From: a virus
Reading direction: 5' to 3' (one strand)
Virus record (IMG/VR): IMGVR_UViG_3300032304_000862
Location: 1-47,464 of that record
Length of the DNA stretch: 47,464 nt
Part shown: positions 17,025-24,553 of the stretch, in pieces
Position numbering within the stretch: the first letter of the stretch is position 1
How the letters are laid out: each line of letters starts with the position of its first letter
Notes under the pieces: generated by a model
Databases searched by the model: none
Seen by the model: only the letters and a program-made list of their open reading frames with translations
What the model was told of the DNA's origin: nothing
Program-made: the position numbers and the translations under genes

Positions 17025-17594
17025 CTAGTGATCCAATGAATACCACCCGGTTATAATGTATTTGTAACCCTTATATATGGGATTCCCTCTGTGAGGGTGA
17101 GTAAAATAGGCAGGCCAAATAACTAATTTGCCAGTTTCTGGTTTAATCTTAAGGCCTTGATAAAGAAATTCTGTTTCGCCGCCCTCTTCAATATCATTGA
17201 GATACAATGTATAGGCTAGAATTCTATTGGCTGATGATTGATCTGCATTTTCACAATGCCACGCATGGTAACCTTGGCGCGGGCCGGTTCTCTGTACGCT
17301 CATGCCCTTGGGTGTGTGTTGAAAACAAAATCCAAGACTCTGATATTTTTCAAAATACTGTTCTATATAATACTTGTTTAGGGTTTTATAAAAGAAAGAA
17401 CACAGGTCAGGATCTACGCTGAAATTTTGTTGACTGTGAAATGCCCAATCAAAAAATATTCGATCGTCCTGATTTTTCATCATGCTATTTTCTGTGAGAT
17501 GTTGGCCCATTTTGACCATATCTTCAAATCTTTTTATGATAATTTCACAGTAGTCTTTGGGAAATGCGTTTGGGTACTCTTCAATAAAATTCAT
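17025..17594 (-). CDS. 2OG-Fe(II) oxygenase, prolyl-hydroxylase-like
   Basis: A 189-aa protein of the P4H-like 2-oxoglutarate/Fe(II) superfamily. The iron triad appears as His113-x-Glu115 (WHCEN) with distal His166 (THPHRG). Lys178 in GYKYIITGW takes the place of the Lys that binds the 2OG carboxylate in prolyl 4-hydroxylases. Other family features are LAYTLYLNDIEEGGETEF and KPETGKLVIWPA. The common HxD is replaced by HxE, which should still be able to bind iron. It overlaps the cupin stop as ATGA, with a GGAGATAG ribosome site. The substrate (protein side chain, sugar or lipid) cannot be read from the sequence. Confidence 0.8.
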   Translation of the reverse strand: MNFIEEYPNAFPKDYCEIIIKRFEDMVKMGQHLTENSMMKNQDDRIFFDWAFHSQQNFSVDPDLCSFFYKTLNKYYIEQYFEKYQSLGFCFQHTPKGMSVQRTGPRQGYHAWHCENADQSSANRILAYTLYLNDIEEGGETEFLYQGLKIKPETGKLVIWPAYFTHPHRGNPIYKGYKYIITGWYSLDH

Positions 17595-17953
17595 CGTTGA
17601 CTATCTCCGGAAAATATTCTAAAATTATCTTCTACTGAATCAGGAGTACTTACTTCAACTATGATTGAATTGTCTTCTAACGCTTCAAGTTGATGTGGTA
17701 ATCCTGCAGGATTATGCCAATTATCACCAGTGTTTAAGATTTTTTCCTGCATCGTGGCAGTCTTTGTGTCTATGTATCTCAATAAAAAACGACCTTGATT
17801 GACATTCCAGCTTTCATCTTTAACCAGATGATAATGCATACTGAACTTGTTGCCAGTCTTGGCGAACACTAGATATTTTCCACAGTATTGATCGGTGGAG
17901 GAAAATATTATTTCGTGTCCCCAACCTTTTTCTATTTTACCAAATAATTTCAT
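17591..17953 (-). CDS. Cupin-fold protein, sugar-phosphate-isomerase-like
   Basis: A 120-aa single-domain cupin. Cupin motif 1 is seen as MHYHLVKDESWNVNQGR (His40, His42 and an acidic pair 46-47), and motif 2 as HNPAGLPHQLEAL (His87). The start KGWGHEIIF and end IIVEVSTPDSVEDNFRI are like the C-terminal cupin of mannose-6-phosphate isomerase/guanylyltransferase proteins and small phage cupins. It may isomerise a sugar or sugar phosphate, or merely bind one. Its place in an operon with heptose genes makes a sugar role plausible. Its stop overlaps the next gene's ATG (ATGA). Confidence 0.75.
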   Translation of the reverse strand: MKLFGKIEKGWGHEIIFSSTDQYCGKYLVFAKTGNKFSMHYHLVKDESWNVNQGRFLLRYIDTKTATMQEKILNTGDNWHNPAGLPHQLEALEDNSIIVEVSTPDSVEDNFRIFSGDSQR

Positions 17954-18462
17954 TTTTGAATATAATTTAAATTAATAATAATTCTTCTTTTTGCATCTGT
18001 TGCACTTTTCATTTTATGAGAAATATTAGTATCGAAAATTAGTATCCTATTTTCAACAGAATCAATCTCGATTATTTCGTTTTCAACATTTATCATCGTT
18101 TTAGCATTACATGTGGTTAGATATAATATAACTGTTTTAGAATTTTCATAAGAATTATCAACGTGCCACGAAGATTCATATCTATCTTCGTTACTTATGG
18201 TCATATTTGATCTAACTTCTATTAACGAAGCTATGTTTAATTTAGCTAAAAATGGTTCTAACAAATTAAAGTAAGGACTATAAACATGGTTTTTTAAAAA
18301 GAAGTTATGTGTAAAATAGCACATACCGTTCTCATCGTCCGATGTCATATTGTCTCTATAAAACCAATTCATATCCAATGATGTTAATGTATTTTTTATT
18401 GTATCAAAATATTCTTTATCTAAAAAATTATCTATTACTTCGTACTGTGATTTTTCAGTCAT
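17950..18462 (-). CDS. 2OG-Fe(II) oxygenase-like protein (AT-rich gene)
   Basis: A 170-aa protein with a standard iron-site pattern: His100-x-Asp102 (WHVDNSYE), a VILYL strand, distal His149 (NISHK) and Arg159/160 as the 2OG-binding residue before IIINLNY. It is probably a small dioxygenase. The gene is visibly richer in A/T than the rest of the window (about 30% G+C in the line at 18061, against about 53% at 34201), so it may have been gained more recently. An AGCGGAG ribosome site precedes the ATG. Substrate unknown. Confidence 0.72.
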   Translation of the reverse strand: MTEKSQYEVIDNFLDKEYFDTIKNTLTSLDMNWFYRDNMTSDDENGMCYFTHNFFLKNHVYSPYFNLLEPFLAKLNIASLIEVRSNMTISNEDRYESSWHVDNSYENSKTVILYLTTCNAKTMINVENEIIEIDSVENRILIFDTNISHKMKSATDAKRRIIINLNYIQK

Positions 18463-18479
18463 GATAAAATTCTCCGCTA

Positions 18480-19040
18480 TTAGCCGTAGATTGCTGCCGC
18501 GTCATGATCTTGTACTGATACATCCATGTTCCACGAAATGATTGTTTTAGTTTCTTGTGAAGTATTAATTGGAGCTCGATGAATCACCCAGCTAGGAAAT
18601 GTGATGATATCACCTTCACGTACATCAAATGAATGAACATGTTTCGTTATAGGATCTATCCATTCTGTTTGAGCACTGCCTTCAGGCAAATGCACATAAT
18701 ATACGTTGGTAAAGTTATTGCTATGAGTGTGCCAGGCATGCTTGCCTCCAGTGGCATACTGTTGAAACCAAATCTCTGTAATGCCAAATGTTTGATAGCC
18801 CATGGTATTACACCATTCGTTGAGATGAACAGCCAGAGGATAATTTATAATTTTAAGCCACTCTCTTTCGCCGTCACATCGGGATGTACTCCAATCACAT
18901 CTAATGATATCGCTGTTAAATGCCAGCATGTGTTCTACTTGATCTTGTCTCGAAATAGCATCTATTACTTGTTGTTTTAGTTGAGTATGTTCCGCAAATG
19001 GTTTAATACTTATAGGAAACGGTATAACAGCAGATGACAT
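18480..19040 (-). CDS. 2OG-Fe(II)_Oxy_5-like protein, HxH variant
   Basis: A 186-aa protein resembling the TIGR02466/2OG-FeII_Oxy_5 family: HAWHTHSNNFTNVYYVHLPEG (101-121), then REGDIITFPSWVIHRAP (141-157) and KTIISWNMD. The metal ligands would be His104-x-His106 and His154, with His where most dioxygenases have Asp. Lys165 is in the place of the usual Arg before the last strand. Such HxH proteins are frequent in marine myoviruses. Its ATG overlaps the stop of the upstream gene (TAATG). Function unproven; an oxygenase is the best guess, a non-catalytic sugar or protein binder the alternative. Confidence 0.7.
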   Translation of the reverse strand: MSSAVIPFPISIKPFAEHTQLKQQVIDAISRQDQVEHMLAFNSDIIRCDWSTSRCDGEREWLKIINYPLAVHLNEWCNTMGYQTFGITEIWFQQYATGGKHAWHTHSNNFTNVYYVHLPEGSAQTEWIDPITKHVHSFDVREGDIITFPSWVIHRAPINTSQETKTIISWNMDVSVQDHDAAAIYG

Positions 19041-19651
19041 TAGAACAGGCTACCTTGTCTTTTTATCACTATGTTTGATGCAAACACAACTCTTGATTCA
19101 TCTGTTTGGTTATAGAATACATAGTGTTCAAGGCAAGATGGGAATATTATCAATATCCCTTCCTCCATTGGTGGCTTGTATATGTTTGGATAGTGATCTT
19201 GCGGATCTAATTCTAGATATTTTAAATGATTTGATAGACTAGGAGTCCTAAACACCAGCTGGCCCGAATCTGCATTAGGTTGTTTTAGTATAATCACACA
19301 TGAAAATGCTGGTACATTTGTTGTTATATGATTATGCAACTGTTGATGATCATATTGATTATGCACATTATACCATGTATCTATTTCAACCTTATAAGGA
19401 AATTGAAACATAAAGGAATCTATGTAAGACTGGATGTAGGGTGCAGGCAGTAATGTGTCATTCCATTTTTTAAAAAAATCAGCATCACTCCAGCGTTGAG
19501 ATGCATTCTTAGAAATCCTACTTTCTTCGCCTTTGTATTCATTTTCTTCGCCATTTAATATCAATGGAAGATAATGATCCTGTAGCATTTTTAAATCTCC
19601 AGGATTCAATCGAGAAATACTTACCGGATATCCTTCAAGTTGTATCATCAT
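19040..19651 (-). CDS. 2OG-Fe(II)_Oxy_5-like protein, divergent
   Basis: A 203-aa relative of the preceding family. The core is LHNHITTNVPAFSCVIILK (His106-x-His108), QLVFRTPS, EGILIIFPSCLEHYVF (His176) and DESRVVFASNIVIK (Arg187). The order strand - HxH - strand - FPS..xH - R matches 2OG-FeII_Oxy_5, with Asn between the two His. The middle has a longer insert (about 137-162, Pro/Tyr-rich). It overlaps its neighbours by a base on each side. Similarity to the 186- and 209-aa proteins suggests that these three are old paralogues. Confidence 0.68.
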   Translation of the reverse strand: MMIQLEGYPVSISRLNPGDLKMLQDHYLPLILNGEENEYKGEESRISKNASQRWSDADFFKKWNDTLLPAPYIQSYIDSFMFQFPYKVEIDTWYNVHNQYDHQQLHNHITTNVPAFSCVIILKQPNADSGQLVFRTPSLSNHLKYLELDPQDHYPNIYKPPMEEGILIIFPSCLEHYVFYNQTDESRVVFASNIVIKRQGSLF

Positions 19652-20376
19652 TAGATATTATCTTTGGTATACATGCCAGTTTTAAATTCCGTTGTGAGAT
19701 CCACAAGATCACCGGTGTTAAAAAACTTAAGAACTTTGTCTGCTAAAATTTTATGGTTGACTTCTGAAAAGTGATTATAACGCAGATCGCTGGTTTCAGC
19801 ACGATATTTTGCAGCCGTTTCCTCTGAGTCAAACTCAGAGCCTGAGGCTTTGAACAGGGTTCCTTCTACTCCCGCGACAGTGTGAAACCCTGGCAGAATC
19901 AAACATCGAATACCTTGTTGTCCATATAGCATAGTTCTAAAAGTTATCGCATCAAGAATTGCATCATAGTGTAGCAAAAGACGGTGATCGGAATACAAAT
20001 GTCGTTGATACATTTCCAATGCCTTGGCTTGTTCTTTTGTAACATGAACTCCTGGCACCCATTTTGCATTTATGAAATTCGCCATGCCTGGTTTATCTTC
20101 AAAAAACCATTCTCTGTAATAAGAAGTAAGTTGTATTATAACACAGTCACCAGTTTTAAATAACGATTCGCGAGTTCTTAGGGTATGCAAAATATACTCA
20201 TTGGAACAACCGAGCACAGCGTCATTTACATGATTATCATTCCCGATTATATTTTCACTAACAATCCTAGTCCAATTCTTTTCTAACGGCATGAACGTTA
20301 TCAGACCTTTAGGCCCAATAACTTCATTCTTGTGTGCATCGGGTACACTAAAACTATCGCCGAAAATATATAACAT
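19651..20376 (-). CDS. SGNH/GDSL-hydrolase-like protein
   Basis: A 241-aa protein. It opens with LYIFGDSFSVPD: block I of the SGNH fold with Ser8 as candidate nucleophile. LGCSNEYIL (55-63) supplies the Gly/Asn of blocks II/III, and HFSEVNHKILADKV (202-215) looks like the C-terminal block V with His208 as candidate general base. The usual Asp three residues before the His is Glu205. SGNH enzymes remove or transfer acyl groups on sugars; here a role in acetylation state of a glycan is plausible, but not shown. It overlaps both neighbours by one base. Confidence 0.68.
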   Translation of the reverse strand: MLYIFGDSFSVPDAHKNEVIGPKGLITFMPLEKNWTRIVSENIIGNDNHVNDAVLGCSNEYILHTLRTRESLFKTGDCVIIQLTSYYREWFFEDKPGMANFINAKWVPGVHVTKEQAKALEMYQRHLYSDHRLLLHYDAILDAITFRTMLYGQQGIRCLILPGFHTVAGVEGTLFKASGSEFDSEETAAKYRAETSDLRYNHFSEVNHKILADKVLKFFNTGDLVDLTTEFKTGMYTKDNI

Positions 20377-21005
20377 TAATTAGTTGCTCCTGTTTCTAAC
20401 AAAATATTAAAAGACAAGCTAATACGATCCTCATTGGTTGTATTTTCACCAACACTGTGATCTAAATAGCCAGGCCACAAACTTAATCTACCTTGTTCTG
20501 GAGCGAATGCGTTTTCATGAGCATATGAACTACCAATTGGATTGCATTTTAATGCTTTAAGAGCATTTCTAAAAACTAGATCACCGTCTTGTCCATTTGT
20601 TTTAAACCAATACACTCCACTGACGTGGCTAGTACCGTGATCGTGAACATGAGCATACTGACCCGGTTTAGTTAGTGTAAGCCATGAGGTTTCGATGGCT
20701 GCTTTGTACAGCGGTTTAACATCCATCATTCTCATATAATTAAAACAATGATGCATAATACACGAGGTGATCACTCTCATTTTTTCGTCTTTTAAAATAG
20801 ACTGGTTAAAATTACCTTGGTTAGATAGGTGATGAGTGCTGGAATTCCAATATGGATTTGGTCCCCAACGATTTTCTAGGTGCAGTTTATCAACCACGGT
20901 CTGTATCTCGGCTTGTATTTCTTCATATTCTGTACTTTCTGTTTTATATGTGTATAAAGGTGTGGGAAACAATGAGTAAATTCGGCCCTGGGTTTGATTG
21001 TTCAT
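20376..21005 (-). CDS. 2OG-Fe(II)_Oxy_5 family protein
   Basis: A 209-aa protein and the clearest 2OG-FeII_Oxy_5/TIGR02466 member here. It has the family start IYSLFPTPLYTY, W(N)SSTHHLSNQGNF, SWLTLTKPGQYAHVHDHGTS (His119, His121 and Asp122/His123), SGVYWFKTNGQDGDLVFRN, GRLSLWPGYLDHSVGEN (His183) and DRISLSFNIL (Arg194). Iron is probably held by His119 or His121, the acidic residue and His183. Many marine phages carry this family, but its substrate is unknown. It ends at the start of the SGNH gene and is preceded by a short gap after the next oxygenase gene. Confidence 0.8.
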   Translation of the reverse strand: MNNQTQGRIYSLFPTPLYTYKTESTEYEEIQAEIQTVVDKLHLENRWGPNPYWNSSTHHLSNQGNFNQSILKDEKMRVITSCIMHHCFNYMRMMDVKPLYKAAIETSWLTLTKPGQYAHVHDHGTSHVSGVYWFKTNGQDGDLVFRNALKALKCNPIGSSYAHENAFAPEQGRLSLWPGYLDHSVGENTTNEDRISLSFNILLETGATN

Positions 21006-21018
21006 TTTTCCTCCATAT

Positions 21019-21609
21019 TTAAATAAACATCATCTGATTAATTCTGTAGGCATCTCCGACAAACCAATCAGGCTGCATTACTGCTGTGTGAATATCAGTT
21101 TGTCTATATAATGTCAATCTATTAAAAGCCATTTCTGCATATCCTAGTTGTTGTCCGGTTTCAGAATAAAAAGCTGTACCGCCGTGAGATTCGTCATTGT
21201 AATTTAAATATACCGATGCTGCGAATCTACCCGGATCTGCACTATCTCTGTGAGGAGTTGGCTGGTCTTGCCCTTGCATTACATTTACTATAAATGTTAT
21301 AAACTTGAATGTTTCACGTATGTCTTTGTCGATCTTACGAGGACCGTCATTGAAATTTTCACTGATTAGTTTAACAAACGTATCGGCTAAACTTGTTAGA
21401 TTGATACCAAGACTAATTGACAAGCCAGGGTATGTGTTTCTAATCATGCTCTTGGATGCTGGAATAGAAAGAGCCAATTCTCTAACTTTGTCAGGATTAA
21501 GATAAAAGTTATCAACAATGACACATTTGGTATCACCTAACTGATGTACATGTACTTCAAAATTAGGATTAACTGCAAATATGTCTTGTTCATTTATTTT
21601 TTTAATCAT
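21019..21609 (-). CDS. DUF6445-like 2OG-Fe(II) oxygenase
   Basis: A 196-aa protein with the standard facial triad: His120-x-Asp122 (TPHRDSADPG), distal His174 (TDIHTAV) and Arg189 (DAYRINQ). AASVYLN and HGGTAFY between them are typical of the DUF6445-type phage/bacterial oxygenases. The N-terminus (VIVDNFYLNPDKVRELAL) is the usual lead-in of this family. It overlaps the carbamoyltransferase stop as ATGA. Substrate unknown. Confidence 0.78.
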   Translation of the reverse strand: MIKKINEQDIFAVNPNFEVHVHQLGDTKCVIVDNFYLNPDKVRELALSIPASKSMIRNTYPGLSISLGINLTSLADTFVKLISENFNDGPRKIDKDIRETFKFITFIVNVMQGQDQPTPHRDSADPGRFAASVYLNYNDESHGGTAFYSETGQQLGYAEMAFNRLTLYRQTDIHTAVMQPDWFVGDAYRINQMMFI

Positions 21610-23429
21610 GCTCTGTCATTGTGTTCAATCTCTACCATCATTTTAACAGCTGGAAAATAAATGTAATTAATTCCCGAGTTGTAAAGAGTACGCATAGCAT
21701 CGTCGATGGTTTCGACCAGCGGCTCGCCGCCTAGATTAAAGCTGGTATTAAACAATGCAGGAACGCCTGTTTGATTTTTAAATTCTTTGATTAGATTATA
21801 CCAATGAAAGTTTTGTTCTTCAGTCACTGTTTGAATTCTGCAGGTACCATCAACGTGTATAACTGCTGGGATCTTTTCTTTCACGCCAGGCTGACAATTT
21901 ACAGCATACATCATAGACGGAGAATCTTCCATGCCACGTAGATCAAACCATTCATGTACATCATCTTGTAATACTGATGCAGCAAATGGTCTAAAATATT
22001 CTCGTTTTTTAATTAAATTAACAAAATCTTTACCGTCGGCAAATGTTGGATCAAACATCAGTGATCTATTGCCTAGTGCTCTAGGACCGTTTTCGCATCG
22101 TTCTTGAAACAATGCCACAATGTTTTTAGACCTGATAGTTTTAATAACATCTTTGTAATCAACATTTATTGTTACGCTGCCACCGTATTTGGCCGCAGTT
22201 TCTATAACTGCATCTTCAGTGATATGTTGTACCGGACCTAAAAATAAATTTTCATCTTTTGATCTTACTTTTGTATCTTGAGATGTTTTATAGTAATGAT
22301 AAAATGCTGCACCCATAGCTGTACCTGCATCGTTCGAAACAGGTTCAACATATATCTTTACACCTTCCGGTAAGTGCTGTAGGTAGAAATAGTTGGCAAC
22401 ACAATTCAATCCATACCCGCCGCTGATAACGATATTTTTATTACCTGTACGTTTAATTGATTTTAGAATCAAATCAAGTACTAGTTGTTGCGATTCAGTT
22501 TGGACATTGTAAGCCATGTTTCTTCTAGAAGCCAATTGTGTTAGATCTTCTGCATCAGCTTCCATCATTTGTTGCTCGTAACGCTGCATCTGTCGTTGAT
22601 CGTTAGGGTCAGTCACTGATCTATGAATTACTTTCGGATCGTACACTCTGTCATCTAGCTCAGCATAGCCTTCTTCATTGACCAGTGCGCCGTTAGGATA
22701 TGTACTAGTAAATAGATCTTTATTACCGCCAAAATTACCATAAATCTTAGGTGCTTTGTTCGGTTCTCCGTACGGAAACAGCCCCATAGTTTTACCCGCT
22801 TCTATTGAGTCGAAACCACAAAATCTAGTTACTGCTTCATATGCTTTAACAATACCTGTTTTATCATTAATTATAACTTCTGTACCGTTCCCATTACTAT
22901 TGTAGTGTTCAGTCTTCCAAGGTCCGTTGCCTCCAAAATGCTTGTACACTTCCTCAAAGTTTGCAGGGTATGAACAATCATATATACTTTCAACTTCAAA
23001 CATGGTTTGACCGTCTAGGCGTTCAATAAATGTACCTGCACCATCTACAATGATAGCACTTGCTTTATCAAACCCAGATCTATAAAATGCACATGCGGCG
23101 TGACTTCTATGATGTTGATCGTGATATTTAAATACTTGGGTATTAACATCGTCGATTAATCTCAACTTCCTAGCAAGTGCAGAATACACATCTTGCCTTA
23201 CAAAATCGTTTATTGGTTCGTCATGACCTTGTGTGTGAGATATTACCAAATAATCAATCTTGTCAGTATAGTTAAGAATTTTAATCATACTCGCAAGCGG
23301 GCCGCCGTCATATTTGTAGCGAGATAGTCTTTCTTCTTCAATAGAAAATACAATTTGTCCATCTTTTAAAAGGCAAACTCCTGCATTATGCCCTCGAGCA
23401 ATACCTGCAATGTATCCTGTTTTTTTCAT
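21606..23429 (-). CDS. Carbamoyltransferase, NodU/CmcH/TobZ family
   Basis: A 607-aa enzyme from my chosen start. It transfers a carbamoyl group, made from carbamoyl phosphate and ATP through carbamoyl-AMP, to a hydroxyl of a small molecule or sugar. The N-terminal Kae1-like domain has GHNAGVCLL and the metal/ATP-site cluster HDQHHRSHAA, followed by IIVDGAGT. The C-terminal YrdC-like part has CENGPRALGNRSL and KKREYFRPFAASVL, both highly conserved. Both domains appear complete. I choose ATG 23429, which has AAGGA 6 nt upstream; an in-frame ATG at 23447 would place that site inside the gene. Carbamoylated heptose is known from the Pseudomonas LPS core, a suggestive parallel for this operon. 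Confidence 0.9.
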   Translation of the reverse strand: MKKTGYIAGIARGHNAGVCLLKDGQIVFSIEEERLSRYKYDGGPLASMIKILNYTDKIDYLVISHTQGHDEPINDFVRQDVYSALARKLRLIDDVNTQVFKYHDQHHRSHAACAFYRSGFDKASAIIVDGAGTFIERLDGQTMFEVESIYDCSYPANFEEVYKHFGGNGPWKTEHYNSNGNGTEVIINDKTGIVKAYEAVTRFCGFDSIEAGKTMGLFPYGEPNKAPKIYGNFGGNKDLFTSTYPNGALVNEEGYAELDDRVYDPKVIHRSVTDPNDQRQMQRYEQQMMEADAEDLTQLASRRNMAYNVQTESQQLVLDLILKSIKRTGNKNIVISGGYGLNCVANYFYLQHLPEGVKIYVEPVSNDAGTAMGAAFYHYYKTSQDTKVRSKDENLFLGPVQHITEDAVIETAAKYGGSVTINVDYKDVIKTIRSKNIVALFQERCENGPRALGNRSLMFDPTFADGKDFVNLIKKREYFRPFAASVLQDDVHEWFDLRGMEDSPSMMYAVNCQPGVKEKIPAVIHVDGTCRIQTVTEEQNFHWYNLIKEFKNQTGVPALFNTSFNLGGEPLVETIDDAMRTLYNSGINYIYFPAVKMMVEIEHNDRA

Positions 23430-23452
23430 TATTTTTCCTTGTGACATTTATT

Positions 23453-24439
23453 TTAAACACAGCCAGGTGCAGAACACCCAGCAGGTTGTTTAGGTTCAAC
23501 ATATGCCTTGGCAGTTTTACTCAAAGTATTTTTAATTCCTTTGGTAATTGTCTTGATAGTTTCGTCATTGAGCACCATTAGATTTTCATTGTGTCTATCA
23601 ATTCTAATGTCTACCGCAACTCTTATTGGAGAATATTTTCTTTCGTCTTTGCCGTTATCGATTATAGTAAGTGTGCTGCTACCAGGATACGAAATGTTTT
23701 CAGGGAATGTACCGCCTATAACCACCGTGCCTGGTTTCTTCAAGGCATGTGCAATATGTTGTCCTACCGAGTCACAGCCCAAGAAATAATCAGCAGCATT
23801 GATAATTGCAGTCCATTGTAATAAACTAACACTCTCCGGTACCATTACTCCTAGTGCTTTGTTTCCAGGAATTTTTAACTCGCTCATCATTATAACAGCA
23901 TAATCTTTATTCAGTTCTTCAAGTATTTTTACAATATCATCAACTTCAAATGATCTACCACTTTCGTCAATGATGGTATTGCCCTGTAATCCAGCTGTTT
24001 TTCCAAATGGTTGGAAGATTACTACTTGTTGCTTTTTAAAATGATTTCTAGCTTCGTTGACTAGTTCGTTTGCTTGTGCAATATCCTTTTTGCCAATAAA
24101 GATATTATATTCTTTTGTTTCTGGGATGATTTCGGGCGGAACATCGTAGTTGATCAACATGTCAAACGCCTGCACAAGATTGCATCTTTGAGTAAAGTAT
24201 GCATTTAGTTTATACGGTTCGGGAGTTATGATTTCTCTATCTTTTAATTTTTCAAAAAGATCTGGGTTGGTAGCATGATGCACATTATTTGCTAATATTT
24301 TGCTGGTTAAATATAGATCGATCCAACCTTCAACAACAATAACTGCTGTTGGATCAGTGTTTTTAACATAGTGCTCTAGTGCGGGAATGGCACATAGTAC
24401 TCGGCCTGCGCCGCCATTTATAAAAAATGCTTTTTTCAT
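23453..24439 (-). CDS. GT9-like glycosyltransferase (heptosyltransferase superfamily)
   Basis: A 328-aa protein with the two-domain GT-B look of family GT9 (ADP-heptose:LPS heptosyltransferases). The N-terminus INGGAGRVLCAIPALEHY corresponds to the GxGDxxxxxPal loop. VVIFQPFGKTAG begins the second domain, and INAADYFLGCDSVGQHIAHAL (214-233) matches the donor-site strand with Asp223 and His228 (D-T/S-x-x-x-H in WaaC/WaaF). The C-terminus ends with a Cys-containing tail (GCSAPGCV). Donor preference cannot be read, but the three ADP-heptose genes in the same operon make heptose the natural candidate. It is the first gene of the operon, 30 nt from its late promoter. Confidence 0.78.
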   Translation of the reverse strand: MKKAFFINGGAGRVLCAIPALEHYVKNTDPTAVIVVEGWIDLYLTSKILANNVHHATNPDLFEKLKDREIITPEPYKLNAYFTQRCNLVQAFDMLINYDVPPEIIPETKEYNIFIGKKDIAQANELVNEARNHFKKQQVVIFQPFGKTAGLQGNTIIDESGRSFEVDDIVKILEELNKDYAVIMMSELKIPGNKALGVMVPESVSLLQWTAIINAADYFLGCDSVGQHIAHALKKPGTVVIGGTFPENISYPGSSTLTIIDNGKDERKYSPIRVAVDIRIDRHNENLMVLNDETIKTITKGIKNTLSKTAKAYVEPKQPAGCSAPGCV

Positions 24440-24469
24440 TGATATCGTAACCTTTGCTATCTAGTACGA

Positions 24470-24477
24470 TATTTATT
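24470..24477 (-). promoter_or_regulatory. Late promoter AATAAATA of the accessory operon
   Basis: AATAAATA on the minus strand, 30 nt before the ATG at 24439, with an AAAGGT ribosome site in the leader. I see no other promoter-like motif between here and 15050, and most of the 13 genes overlap or abut. It probably drives the whole 9.4-kb operon late in infection. Confidence 0.65.
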
Positions 24478-24517
24478 TTGAGGGCTAGGCCTCTAAGAAT
24501 AATGTGAGCGAGCGTTG

Positions 24518-24545
24518 AGTATTGTGCTGTTGCCAGCACAATACT
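24518..24545 (-). other. Perfect 12-bp RNA hairpin with GCAA tetraloop
   Basis: AGTATTGTGCTG and CAGCACAATACT form a perfect 12-bp stem closed, on the minus-strand RNA, by GCAA (a GNRA tetraloop). It lies 9 bp after the tail-chaperone gene and upstream of the operon promoter. No U-tract follows, so it may protect or process the 3' end of the structural mRNA, rather than being a classical terminator. The whole gap 24440-24553 holds only this hairpin and the late promoter. Confidence 0.7.
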
Positions 24546-24553
24546 ATTCGAAA

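Noticed and set aside
15050-24439. The operon as host DNA or a prophage/host boundary
   Set aside because: It is flanked on both sides by phage fibre genes on the same strand, uses a late-type phage promoter and has no integrase, att-like repeat or insertion sequence.
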